A stretch of 64,000 nucleotides of DNA from Chlorops oryzae. Lineage: Eukaryota > Arthropoda > Insecta > Diptera > Chloropidae. Within the stretch, counting starts at the first letter, position 1; each line of letters begins with the position of its first letter. Shown here piece after piece: positions 33,951-45,616 of the stretch. The position numbers and the translations under genes were made by a program. Below the pieces are notes generated by a model. It did not search any database and was not told where the DNA came from. It was given only the letters and a program-made list of their open reading frames with translations. The stretch covers positions 13,327,663 to 13,391,662 of the forward strand of contig CM035808.1 of NCBI GenBank assembly GCA_020466095.1, given 5' to 3'.

Positions 33951-35105
33951 TGTATAGACACATCAAATGCTTGCCAGCTGTGAGAGTGTTAGTCGATAAA
34001 GGCAACGTATACGTTATGTGAACAGAATTCACTATACACGCTCACATGCTGACAACCAGCGGAAAGTTAGAGTACTCTCTAGAAATCTACTCAATGACAT
34101 TGTCATCGATGAAAAGGTGACAATCGTCATTGCAATGACATTGGACACAAAACCGTGTTTCATGTGTTCACTTCGTATCACTCGAACGATGACATGTTTC
34201 TTGCGTCATTTAACAGTGGAGTGTGATCCACTCTCAATTTCGATGACCAAGCTGGTGACATGTCCTCTCATGACGGCCAATTGCCGCTTTTGTAATAAAT
34301 TTCATTAGAAAGTTGGTGTAGAAACAGAGAGGAGTCGCATGGTTTCATGACATTAGGCATGTGCTGTAAATCATTGATGCATTTCATCCGGGACTTTTCA
34401 CTGCTGGGTTGTCATGGCATGTGAGAGTGTGTAAATGTGAAAAAGCGTACACGTATAGCGTCATTCGGTAACAGAATTCACTAATACACGCTCACATGCC
34501 TGACAACCCAGCGGAAAATTATCTCCTGCATGACAAAGTCACCAATGATGTCATCGATGACATATAGGTGACATTGTCATGTATGACATCTTGGAGGACA
34601 TGTCATCGTGGAGGGATGCTGTTCATGTGCTTGACTCTCATTGGGTACTGAAATTTAAATAAGGTTTTAGCGTCAGTTCAGCGTTAGCATGAAGTGGCGT
34701 AGATGATGAGTGCTCGACTCAGAATCCGAAGATCGCGGGTTCGATCCCTGGCAGAGGCGAACAAAAATTGTTAAAAATAGATTTTTAAAAATTTTCGAAA
34801 CATTCAAAGAGAGGGCAAAGAAGAGAGTTATCAAACTGGTTTCTATAAATTGACATTTAGAGAGAAAGAGCAATGTGCTGCTCTCAAATGCTTTTTTCGC
34901 CATCGCATCCCCTAGCATGACCAGTGACATTTTCTAATTTTCCGGTGATAATGTCACCGCTGAAGTCGCTGTCAGCTCCTGTGTAAATGTCATACAAAGT
35001 GTCACCGGAAATAGCATGCATTCCGGCTCCGAAGTCACTAGGACATCATCGGGGATGTCCGCGGGATATTTCCCGCTGGGAAGCATTTTGATGTGTCTAT
35101 ACAGC
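33951..35105. repeat. Composite inverted-repeat element carrying a SINE-like insert
   Basis: TGTATAGACACATCAAATGC at the left is matched in reverse complement at the right end (35077-35105). Inside, a block of about 50 bp (ATTCACTATACACGCTCACA...) occurs directly repeated at about 34025 and 34473 and inverted near 34400-34435. TGTCATCGATGACAT- and AGCGGGAAATAT-type pieces also repeat. A tRNA-like module lies at 34685-34765. No transposase frame is present. Confidence 0.6.
34685..34765 (+). repeat. tRNA-like SINE head or tRNA pseudogene
   Basis: TGGCGTAGATG at 34695 fits the pol III A box and GGTTCGATCCC at 34738-34748 is a perfect B box; the 43-nt spacing is that of a real tRNA. The middle (TGCTCGACTCAGAATCCGAAG) resembles an anticodon arm, but the acceptor stem does not close cleanly. 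I take it as a tRNA-derived SINE or tRNA pseudogene, not a working tRNA. Confidence 0.55.
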
Positions 35106-37217
35106 GCATAAGAAATATTCTGGTATGAGTGAAAAAATATCCTTTATGGATTGACGACTCCCACTTGGTTTTGTCGACAAGGAGATAGGACCTCTCGTAT
35201 CGTCTGGCAACAAGTGTGTAAGAAGGGCATTCATATATTATCGAAATCTTTTCTCGGCATTTTCCATGATGTACTACTAATCTAAAAAATTTATAATATA
35301 AAATAGCTGAGCAACATATTCAAATTAATCAAAAAACCAAGACCTTAAACATTTAATCTTACGCTTCTCGAATTTCTTTTCCCCCCTTCTCAACAGAAAC
35401 TCCCCAAATTTATCATCTTAATTTAAAGTTCTAATAATCCGAAAACCAAAAAAATTGTTCCCAAAAAAAACCCTAAAGGGAATCGTTACGAAAAATGTAG
35501 AAAAAGAAAATTTGAATAATTATCAGCACATTCCTTTCACGACTTTCTAGTGACTAATTTTAGGGTCAAGCATGGAATACATTTGGGTATCGCGTCCTGT
35601 TCTGATACCTGCTAATACCAATAAATATTAAACTGACAAGCGAAACAAAATATCATCGTTCGCAGCAGTAAAAAAACAACAACAAAAATAACAAAAACAG
35701 CAACAACAACAAAATGAGGAACACAACAGCGTAGCATGACGTCACAAAAAAAAAATATTTTATTATTATATGATGTTCTTGTGTGTAGCTTCTAAGGCAC
35801 TTGAATTTTTACGTACTTCAAGAGGGCACTTCAAGAGCATTCAATGGAATTTTGAAGAAAATTTTATATTTGAATTTCTCTGAGGAGTCGCTGTACAAAT
35901 TTCAATTTAATTGAAAGAAAAATGTAGGCACAAGAAATACTCTTCCCTATTTCCCCCTGAGCTCAAGAATTCTGCTCCACTGGAGAAAAAAAATGAAAAA
36001 AAAAGAATTGCAGAAAATCTTCCAACTTTTTAATGTCTTCTTTTACACATTTTGTTGCACAAACTTTTTATGAGTAAATCGGAAAAAGTAAAAATAAACA
36101 AAACTAAAACTTTTCCGACTTCGGTCGCCACTCGCAACGCATGCAAATTGAGTTACGTGCGGCTGTGCGTTGAACTTCTAAGTAAATAGATATGTATCTC
36201 GCAATGGACCTGATGCTGCTGCACATTATGCTCTGATATTGTTTTGTGTGGCACAAAAAAAGAGCGAGAAAAAAAAAATTGAAGAAAAGAAAAAACAAAA
36301 ACGCTCCACACATTTGCCTCATGCGGACATTGTTTATGTTAACGCGCAGATCGTTCAGATAGCAGCACGCGTCGACGACTGATCCGACTGATCGACTGCT
36401 GGGCTTAGAAAAGTTCATAAAACATTATTTTAGATTTCTAAATTTCGATATAATTCCGCTTAAGCTCGTTTTCGATTTCGTTTCCAATTTTGATTTCCCG
36501 CAAGTATGTGCTTTCGATGATGAATTCGGTGGAAATTTCCACATACGCGCATTAATACTGATTTATTGTCTTCGGAGCACTTTGAAATGAAATTTAATGC
36601 ATTTTCACATTTTCTTTCGGCTAAGCCTGCTTGGCTTGATGAATTCGATTGAAATTACATCCGCTTAATGCCATTGGATTTGGTCATCATATTACGATAT
36701 TCATTTATTTTTGATGCTTAAGTTGGAGTTTCCATTGCTTTAATGTTGCTGCTCTGCACTCTAGTGAGATCGCTCCACGCAGTTGGATAAGTTTTTTTGT
36801 TTCTCACAAAAAAAAAAAAAAAAAAAAAAATCGAAACATTTAACGAAGTTGTATTGACCTTTGCTGTCGGAAAAATAGATCGATTATTGTTAAAGACTAA
36901 TGAATTTGTATGCTCTTCTCTTGTTGTGCAGCTTAGAAGACCATTCTTCAATGATATTCAATTACATAAACGCTTTATTAACAAAAGATTTTTTAAAGCT
37001 TTTAAATGCATCAAGTAGTTGAAGCAATTTAAGAATCAAATTAACCTTTGCTTGAAAAAAGTTCGCATTAGTTAAATTATATGCTTTGCCAATTGTTTGC
37101 ATTAATTACATTTCAATTTATTTATTTTATTAACGTTTATTTTAATGTTGTTGATGCATCTATAGTTAGTTGAATCAATTTATTTATTCACTTAACAAAA
37201 TTCGACTTATTTAATTA
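35106..37217. other. Non-coding stretch
   Basis: No exon recognised. It includes (CAA)n-like sequence at about 35670-35710. A CpG-richer patch at 36110-36400 shows, on the minus strand, GATCAGTCGTCGACGCG, an initiator-like arrangement without a supporting gene. Confidence 0.3.
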
Positions 37218-38140
<923 letters not shown>

Positions 38141-40329
38141 TAATTTTTATATTTTTTATTATTATTTTATTGCCAAAAAAATACGTTCTACTCAATTTAT
38201 ATTTGATATTAGAATTAAGATACTATTTTTCTTAATACTTAATATGTGAAATATAATATATGAATTAAACCCTAGATTCTAACCACTTAAAAGCGATCCG
38301 TTAGTTGAATTAATACGACAACAAAAAAACTTTTTTTAATCCCCATGAAACCTTGAATTGTATCAATAAATATTCTTATCAAAATGAACGTTATGAAAGC
38401 ATGGAATATTCAACACCATTTTGGTCACGACTCCAATTTTCGTCGTGTAATTTGATAGCGTTACTCATCAATAAAATATCAGAATGTTCCTAAAAAAAAC
38501 GTAAAAGCATCGAACGGGTTTTTTTGTTTATAAAGAAGAAGAAAAAAAAAAATCTTAAAAACTAAAAAATCTTACATTGCCTGCGGCTTATTTACATCTC
38601 GGACGAAGATCGTCTTTCGAGAAAAGAATCAAGAAGCTTCTTATGATTTCCTTCAGCTCATTTCTTTTGCAGGCGCGCACCTGTCCCACGGGGGCTTTAC
38701 CTGTTGACTCGAAAGCAACTTTTGTCCGTCACTAATAATTTGATTTCGTGGAAAATGCATTTTCTCCATCTTCGTGTTTGTTGCAATAATGGGCTTTAAT
38801 CTTGTAAGACAGAAATTCCAGCGCCATTGAATTTCCTAATGACTTCGAGATTGACTGGAATTACAAATGATTATGAAACCGATTTTGAGTAGAATCTCTC
38901 AAGACATTTTCCCTACGATTTGTGACGTTTATTTGGTTTTAGGGTTTTTTCCTACACAATTTATCAAACTTATTGACTTCCTTCTTTTCGTAAATGATGC
39001 GCTTTTAAGACGCAACTTACAACATTGAATGAGCTTATTAAATGGCAATCAATTGGGATTGTTAAGTAAACTCAGACCGGGTCTGTAGAGATGGGAAAAA
39101 AGAGATTATTTCCCCCACTTGCGGACTCGTTTAAAAGGTACGGAGTTCTTCGAAAGGATGAGCCATAGAACTGGCTTAAGATCTTTCGGTTTATTGGATC
39201 GCATTTATTAATTATTATTATCTTCGAGCAGTTGCAATTTCTCAAGGGGACGTTTATTGTATAGTTCTTCTTTTTGGTTACCTACTATTTTCAGGTTTTC
39301 TCCGGCCCTGATCTCCACTTTTTTTTTTCAATATTCACAAATCGAAATTTTAATGCACCGCTTCCGTTGAGTGTGTTTCGTTATACTCCAAGCATGATTG
39401 AAAGCGCATTTAGCTTTCAGGAAAACAAATCCAATTAATATAGATGTTTAAAAATGTTGACTTTTTAGCAACAATCAGAAAAAAACATTTTTTTTTATTG
39501 CTATGAAAACAAATATTTCACACGTACTCGTGATTGAAAGAAGCTAATTTGTAAGTGATATCCATAAAAGCGTATAATTTATGATGTTTCTTTTGTGTCG
39601 ATTTCAACAAGAAAGATAAAAAACACAACAAAAAATTGAAAGACAAAAAATCCGAAATAATCTCGAATTTTTAAAACATGTGAGTTTGAATTTGAAATTT
39701 GATTTTTGGGCCTTTCCTTTAGGCGATTATACTTAATCGACCTTAACAAAAGTTCCTTTGTTTATTTTTTTTTGGGGGGGTTTTATTATTTTTCAAGTTA
39801 TTTATGATAACAAGACACGTGTGTCTAAAATTTATTCAATTTTACTCAACAGTTCTGCACTTGTCGTTTCGATTTAAGATGGAACTGTTTTGACATAAAA
39901 AAAATTAATAAATCTTAGAACTTTTTCATATTAAAATTTCGATCGCAAATCATGAGTGTTTTATGTATGCAGAGGCTTTAAAAATATCAAGCTTAAGTCG
40001 AGAACGGAGTTCAGTTTTAAAGTACCTCGATATTAAGCCATTATAAGATATTTGCATATAATTTGGGAGGCTTTTGTTTCTTTCTAGAATGACATTATTT
40101 TATTTTTTTAACGCACTGAGAATAGAGATTCTGACTCATAATGCTCGTGACGAATTGGTTCTATTTATAGGATCTGTATACTAGCAATTATTTTTTAATT
40201 CCCTTAATGATACTAAAATAGGAAAGAAAATGTGACCATGTACTTTTGAGTAATTATTATATTGACTGGTTGTTTTTTTCGTTGTTTCAAGACATATTGA
40301 AACCAGATTAAAATAATTGATATTACGAC
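38141..40329. other. Non-coding stretch
   Basis: AT-rich, without a recognised gene, RNA or bounded repeat. Poly-T/G runs (for example at 39768-39780) are unremarkable. Confidence 0.35.
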
Positions 40330-40922
40330 TTTCGTATACTTAGATTTGTGATCCGATTTAGGTTAAGAAGAAATAGAGATTCAATGGCCATGAACATCAA
40401 TGAGAAGAGTCACGATCATGAGTAAAAGGAGTCATAGTTAACCGTATCTAATTTCGAATTCGCTGATACTAGCGGAAATACCGATTTACTTTCAATTGTC
40501 ATGACTTCGCATGACGACTCATATAAATGACTAGGAATGGATAATTACAGCCCCTGATACCAAGATGTACCTACTTTTGATAGTGACAAATTTTTTTGAC
40601 CCATAATTTTTGTATCTAAGGATTGGGTTTTTTCTTTCGATTTTTACTCAAAGGACATTAATTGAAATCCGAGGATATCGATAAATTGAATGAAATCATT
40701 CCCAGCAAGCATTCTCGGAGTGCTTAGATTTGTGAGTCCGAAATTTTAGGCTTAGAAAAATGATTCCAAAATGGCCATAAAATCAAATGAAAAGAGTCAG
40801 ATATGAGTGTAAAAGGAGTCAAAGTAACCCGTTTATTTCGAAATTCGCCCGAAAGCGGAAATACATTTACTTTCAACTTCTCATACTTCGCATTACGACT
40901 CTTAAATAACTCATTGAGGACT
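40330..40922. repeat. Diverged direct repeat, two units of about 200 bp
   Basis: Unit 1 (about 40335-40536) and unit 2 (about 40722-40922) share, in order, CTTAGATTTGTGA, ATGGCCAT, AAGAGTCA, GAGT-AAAAGGAGTCA, GCGGAAATAC, TTTACTTTCAA, TACTTCGCAT-like and ACGACTC blocks. The left border of unit 2 (CCCAGCAAGCATTCTCGGAG) resembles the start of the minisatellite at 49980, so both may come from one transposon family. Confidence 0.6.
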
Positions 40923-42853
40923 CCAAGTATTTGCTGTGTTGATTTTGAAAAAGCTAAAATAGTAAAGAATTTTTAAACTTGTGGTAGAGATTAAGTAAGT
41001 TCCTCAATTTGCTGTTACGCCTTTCTCTTCATCGTTGGACCTGAGTTTAGCGGCTCCCCAATTTTACCAAATTTTATGATCTGAGCATAACGGTTAGCAG
41101 GCATATCTCTGCTTTGATGCCTCTAATTGATTTCACACTAATTATTTAAAAATAAAAATCCCTTTTTTGACAGCCACGCAAGCTAACCTTCGCACAAGCA
41201 ATTCGAACCAACTATAATTGTACATATAATATAAAAAAAGCTTATTTTTTAGCATTTAATTAATTGATTTTTTGGCTTGTGCTCAACGTCGAATTACAGG
41301 AAAAAAATTTGCCTTTTCATCTTGTGCTGCTGCGCCTTCAGTTGCTTTTTTTTTTCTTTTTGAAACCCAAAATTACTGCGAAATGATGGCTTTAGATACT
41401 TTCAAAGAATGTCGATTGATGGAAGACCCCATTGTGCTGTGAGTTGAAGCGGTTATTTCTCATTTCTTGTGTCTTGCTGCTCACTGCCGCCCCTTTTCAC
41501 TTTTCACTTTTGAGCTGTACTCGAGCGCGCTTGTGCCAAAGAGTCTGCGCCATTGAAATCCACATATTTTGACCGAACTGAGGTCGGGCTCAGTTGACAG
41601 CAGCGCAACATCACTCTATCGTTTGTCTTTGAATCTTGTTGTGCTCTTGCGACGACATGCTGCCATGTTCCGGGTACTGTAAGGAGAGATACAGATACAT
41701 AAATTGCATAAAATCGAAATCGCTAAAACTATAAATTATGCTGTCAGTCACAATCAAGCATTGTCTTGATTATTTCTGCGATTGTGTTTTGTGGAATTCT
41801 TTGTTTTTTAATTCTTTTTTTTCAATTTTTTTTTTTTTTTTTTTTTACTTTTTTCGTAGAAGAATTCGGTTTGTTGAATTTTCTGGAATTTATAAACTAA
41901 TTTAATCAAAGCGATCTTTGAACTTTCCACACTTTTGGTGAGTATCGCACTGATTTCTGTGTGCAATTACAAACCGAAAGCACTTTCCTGGTGGAATAAT
42001 TTAAATGTTTTTTTTTTCACACCTGCTAAAAATAGTCTAAAGCTCTTCCGACACCCAAAGGCGCTTGAGTGAAAGCCATTTGCATCATGTGTTCTAGATA
42101 AAAATCTACAAGATGCAATTATGTGACTGATTTATGAGCCAAGAGAAAAGGAGTCGCTGGAAGTGTGAGAAATCGAGTGGAGTGATCTTGATAGTTTGGA
42201 AAAAATTTAGAATTTTTTTCTACAATAAAAATGGGTGCAATTAAAAAAATATGTAGAAAATAATCGGAGAAAGGCTGATGAGAGAAATGATATTTTGTTA
42301 AAAAATGGAATACTGAATCGAACTGGTCATCATGAATAATTGCATAATAAAATTTAGGAGATCTCAGGGCGAAATTGTTCCCGCGATTAAACTCTTTTTG
42401 GTCTTTATTTTAAGAAAATGGCTGACGAAGTTAGTAGCTGTTAGGAAGTTGTTCACTGAGAACTGGGATGAATGAATACTAGCAGAGAATGAGCTAAAGT
42501 TTGATGCTCCAAGAACTGTATTTTCAGTTCTCTCTCCGATTATTTTAAGATGAGAATTTGGTGCGAGGGATCAGAGTCTGAAATAAGTTCAATTGTTCGG
42601 TTCTTCAGCTTAACCCTTTTGATAATGATAGGTTTTAAATAGTTCGCCTTGTTGTTTGGATTCTTTTAATACATGAATAATTTATAGAAACTCAATCCCC
42701 GAACTATCGAGTCAAGCCATTGTTCTATGCAATTTCGAATTAAAAATTTGAAGTTTCAAAATTTCCCCCTTCCAGTTTCAACACTCTCCTCTACTCTCCG
42801 TCCGTCTTGAATTGTTTTCAAGCCGTTAAGTATTCTTTCTCTATTCGCACGTA
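40923..42853. other. Non-coding stretch with a promoter-like patch
   Basis: Mostly AT-rich. A CpG-richer region at 41460-41660 contains an initiator-like TCAGTT (see next entry). No exon could be modelled. Confidence 0.3.
41588..41625 (+). promoter_or_regulatory. Candidate plus-strand core promoter (Inr with DPE-like)
   Basis: CTCAGTTGAC gives a match to the fly initiator TCAGTT with the A at 41592. TCGTT follows at +28 to +32, loosely like a downstream promoter element. It lies 7.5 kb upstream of the echinus exon on the same strand and could be one of its start sites. No transcript evidence. Confidence 0.25.
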
Positions 42854-43420
42854 CTAAATATTTAGTTTTATTGAACGTTTATGTGCACGAAACAATTTCA
42901 AAAGAAGGAGCTCCCAAATGAAAGTTATTGAAATTCCAATTAAATTACTTGGCACTTGGTGGTGGTGGTGCTGCTGCTGTTGCTCCGGTTGTCGTTGACT
43001 GATGCGGTAGGTAATTGATGACGGTATTGCAATCGTTATTGCACTTGATGCCGATACCGATCCCAATGGCGATGCTGTCTCATGCCGTCGTACATTGTGA
43101 TAATTCAGGGTCATTTCAGAGCTCAGGCAAACGAGTTGCAAGTGCAAGCAATTGAAATCTGGGATGCACACTTGTGCTGCCGCTGCCGCTGCTGGTAGTG
43201 GTGGTGCTGCTGGCTTAGCCATTATTTTGTGAGACGTTAGTAAATTACATGCTTCGGAACGTATTGTATTCGAAATCGCCGCTGTGCGCATGCGTTTTGG
43301 GGGTACGTTGCAAAAGCCAAAGGCACTTACGAAAAGAGCTGATCTAACGAAAACAGGTGCGCACATTCTTGGCATTGTCAGACAATGTCGATTGCCTGCA
43401 TTGATCGCGCATTGCAGCAT
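42854..43420 (-). CDS. Hypothetical 188-residue frame with Ala, Gln and His runs
   Basis: Open from an ATG at 43420 to TAA at 42854. The product would have a Cys-rich beginning, then PPLPAAAAAAQ, a Ser/Ile-rich stretch and EQQQQHHHHQ, with no signal peptide and no known domain. The length is notable for AT-rich DNA, but the homopolymer runs come from GCT/GGT-type repeats that keep frames open by chance. It could be a real lineage-specific gene, an exon or a chance frame. Confidence 0.3.
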   Translation of the reverse strand: MLQCAINAGNRHCLTMPRMCAPVFVRSALFVSAFGFCNVPPKRMRTAAISNTIRSEACNLLTSHKIMAKPAAPPLPAAAAAAQVCIPDFNCLHLQLVCLSSEMTLNYHNVRRHETASPLGSVSASSAITIAIPSSITYRISQRQPEQQQQHHHHQVPSNLIGISITFIWELLLLKLFRAHKRSIKLNI

Positions 43421-44326
43421 CTGCTGTGTTCTACTTCAATTGTCAATTTAGTTTTGGTAGATTATACCATAAAAAATATAAATATAAATTATGCAAACAA
43501 TATTGCAGTATTAAATGAAAAAAAATCACTGGGCCGCTGAATAAATATTTATGTTTTTTTTTTTCTGTCAGAGAGAGAGAGAGAGAGTTCCTTAAACTAT
43601 TGTACATAAAAAATTCTGAGCTTTGATGGTCATAAAATTAATTTGCTCAGTAGTTTTAAATTGCTGTGCTTTGAGTGCTTTTAAGACAATGTATAAACTT
43701 TTTTTATTGTTGTTTATTAAGGTTTCATAATCCAGTCACGTTCAGAGAATTCTTCAACGATTCCAGTTAACTGCTACGACGCTGTTATGCATATCATTAT
43801 GTTTGCACAATTTGACTCACAACCAATTTGTTGACAGAATTTTTAATGTTGAATTAGGTACCTGTCGCTTTCGGTTGCACGCTACAGTCTTAAATGAGTA
43901 ACATTTTAATTAAAATCCACGAATGCTTTAATGAGTTTCAGCTTCAATACGAAATTGTATACTGTTAGTTTAGAAGAAGCTCTGCTTAAGAGGTGATAAT
44001 TTATATAAAAAATTTATTGAGCGAGTCGTTGTTGACCTATTATAGCTCTCCAATGCGTGCTTTCCACCAGTCATAAGACACTTGCTTTAACAATATAAAA
44101 GAGAGAATAAAAAGAAAAACAGAAAATAATTATAACTATAGACGCCATCAAAGAAATTGGCTTCTGTCTCGCAACATGTTGCCACTCACTCAATTCATAT
44201 CGACGTGAAGAATTAGAAATGAGTTAAAAGGTTGATGACGGCTTTCCATGATTAAAATTCACAATTACAGTATCCAATCCACAAAATAAATCATACGTAT
44301 ATTAGAGTTTTTTTCTGATAGATATA
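43421..44326. other. Non-coding flank of the mariner
   Basis: AT-rich, with a short (GA)n run at 43570-43587. No gene seen. Confidence 0.4.
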
Positions 44327-45614
44327 TTAGGTGTAGTAAAAAGAAATCCATTATTTTTCCAATAGATGGCGTTATTTATCTGCATCTCGCGTTGTATAAG
44401 TCCGATCGTGTTCCGCTAGGGGGCATTAGAAAGATGACAGTTCCTACTAAAAAAGCTTTTTTGACACTTTTTTGATTGATTGATTCAGTTTTGTTTGAGA
44501 GCTTGTCAAAGATGGACATCAGCAAAGAGAAAATTCGCTACATTTTACAGTTTTTCTTCGATAAGGGAGAAAACGCAAGCCAGGCGGCTGAAAATGTGAA
44601 TAGCGTTTATGGACCTGATACTGTAACAGCCAATCATGCGCAATTTTGGTTTCGTCGATTCCGTTCCGGTAACTTCGATGTCAAGGATGCACCACGCACT
44701 GGAAGGCCAATTGTCGAAAATGTCGATAAAATCATGGAAATTATCGAGTCCGACCGTCATGTTAGCACTGTTTCGATTGCAAAAGAGCTAAAGATTGCAC
44801 AAAAACCCGTTTGGAACCATTTGAATAAGGCTGGATACACAAAGAAGCTCGATGTATGGGTGCCACACGAGTTAACGCAAAAAAACCTCATAGACCGAAT
44901 TTCCATCTGCGAATCGCTGCTGAACCGCAACAAAATCGACCCATTTCTGAAGCGGTTGGTGACTGGTGATGAAGAGTGGGTCACTTACGACAACGTCAAG
45001 CGAAAACGGTCGTGGTCGAAACACGGTGAACCAGCGGAAACGGTGGCCAAGCCAGGATTGACGGCCAGGAAGGTTTTGCTGTGTGTTTGGTGGGATTGGC
45101 AGGGAATTATCTACTATAAGCTGCTCCCATACGGCAAAACTCTTAACTCGGAACTCTACTGTCAACAATTGGACCGTCTGAAGGAAGCAATCGCCCATAA
45201 GCGGCCAGCTTTGGCCAATAGGAGAGGAATTGTGTTCCATCAGGACAACGCCAGGCCACACACATCGATAGTGACTCGCCAGAAGCTCCGGGAGTTTGGT
45301 TGGGAGGTTCTTCTGCATCCACCTTATAGTCCGGACCTGGCACCAAGTGATTACCATCTGTTCCTGTCCATGGCGAACAATTTTGCTGGTGAAACATTCG
45401 CTTCAAGAGAGGCTTCTGAAATTCGACTGTCTCAATTTTTTGCTAATAGGAACGAGGGCTTCTATGAGAGAGGCATAATGAAATTACCTTTAAAATGGCA
45501 ACAAGTTATCGAACAAAACGGCGCATATTTGACCTAAATCGGGTCATTCTAACTATCTTAAATAAAGCCCTCAATTTAATGCAAAAATAATGGATTTCTT
45601 TTTACTACACCTAA
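44327..45614 (+). mobile_element. Complete mariner transposon, 1,288 bp
   Basis: Nearly perfect terminal inverted repeats of about 34 bp begin TTAGGTGTAGTAAAAAGAAA at each end; I see one mismatch near the inner limit. TA dinucleotides at 44325-44326 and 45615-45616 form the target duplication. The length matches full mariners (about 1.3 kb) and the transposase frame is unbroken, so this copy looks young. An AATAAA lies 21-26 bp after the stop codon. Confidence 0.95.
44512..45537 (+). CDS. Mariner transposase (DD34D), intact
   Basis: 341 residues from the ATG at 44512 (context AAAGATGG) to TAA. An N-terminal HTH pair binds the inverted repeats: residues about 1-55 include QFFFDKGENASQAAENVN and FWFRRFRSG, followed by a GRP linker. 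The mariner signature WVPHELT is present, then the DDE/D domain with TGDEEWVTYDN (first Asp), FHQDNARPH (second Asp) and YSPDLAPSDYHLF (third Asp, 34 residues later). All catalytic residues are in place. The usual Lys after TGDE is Glu here (TGDEEW), which may or may not matter. The enzyme cuts and pastes the element in the nucleus. Overall it is closer to the cecropia/mellifera branch (GKTLNSELY, ANRRGIVFHQDNARPH) than to irritans/Himar1; this subfamily call is from memory. Confidence 0.95.
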   Translation: MDISKEKIRYILQFFFDKGENASQAAENVNSVYGPDTVTANHAQFWFRRFRSGNFDVKDAPRTGRPIVENVDKIMEIIESDRHVSTVSIAKELKIAQKPVWNHLNKAGYTKKLDVWVPHELTQKNLIDRISICESLLNRNKIDPFLKRLVTGDEEWVTYDNVKRKRSWSKHGEPAETVAKPGLTARKVLLCVWWDWQGIIYYKLLPYGKTLNSELYCQQLDRLKEAIAHKRPALANRRGIVFHQDNARPHTSIVTRQKLREFGWEVLLHPPYSPDLAPSDYHLFLSMANNFAGETFASREASEIRLSQFFANRNEGFYERGIMKLPLKWQQVIEQNGAYLT

Positions 45615-45616
45615 TA

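Noticed and set aside
44872..45357. 161-codon minus-strand frame
   Set aside because: Antisense of the mariner transposase; no independent evidence.
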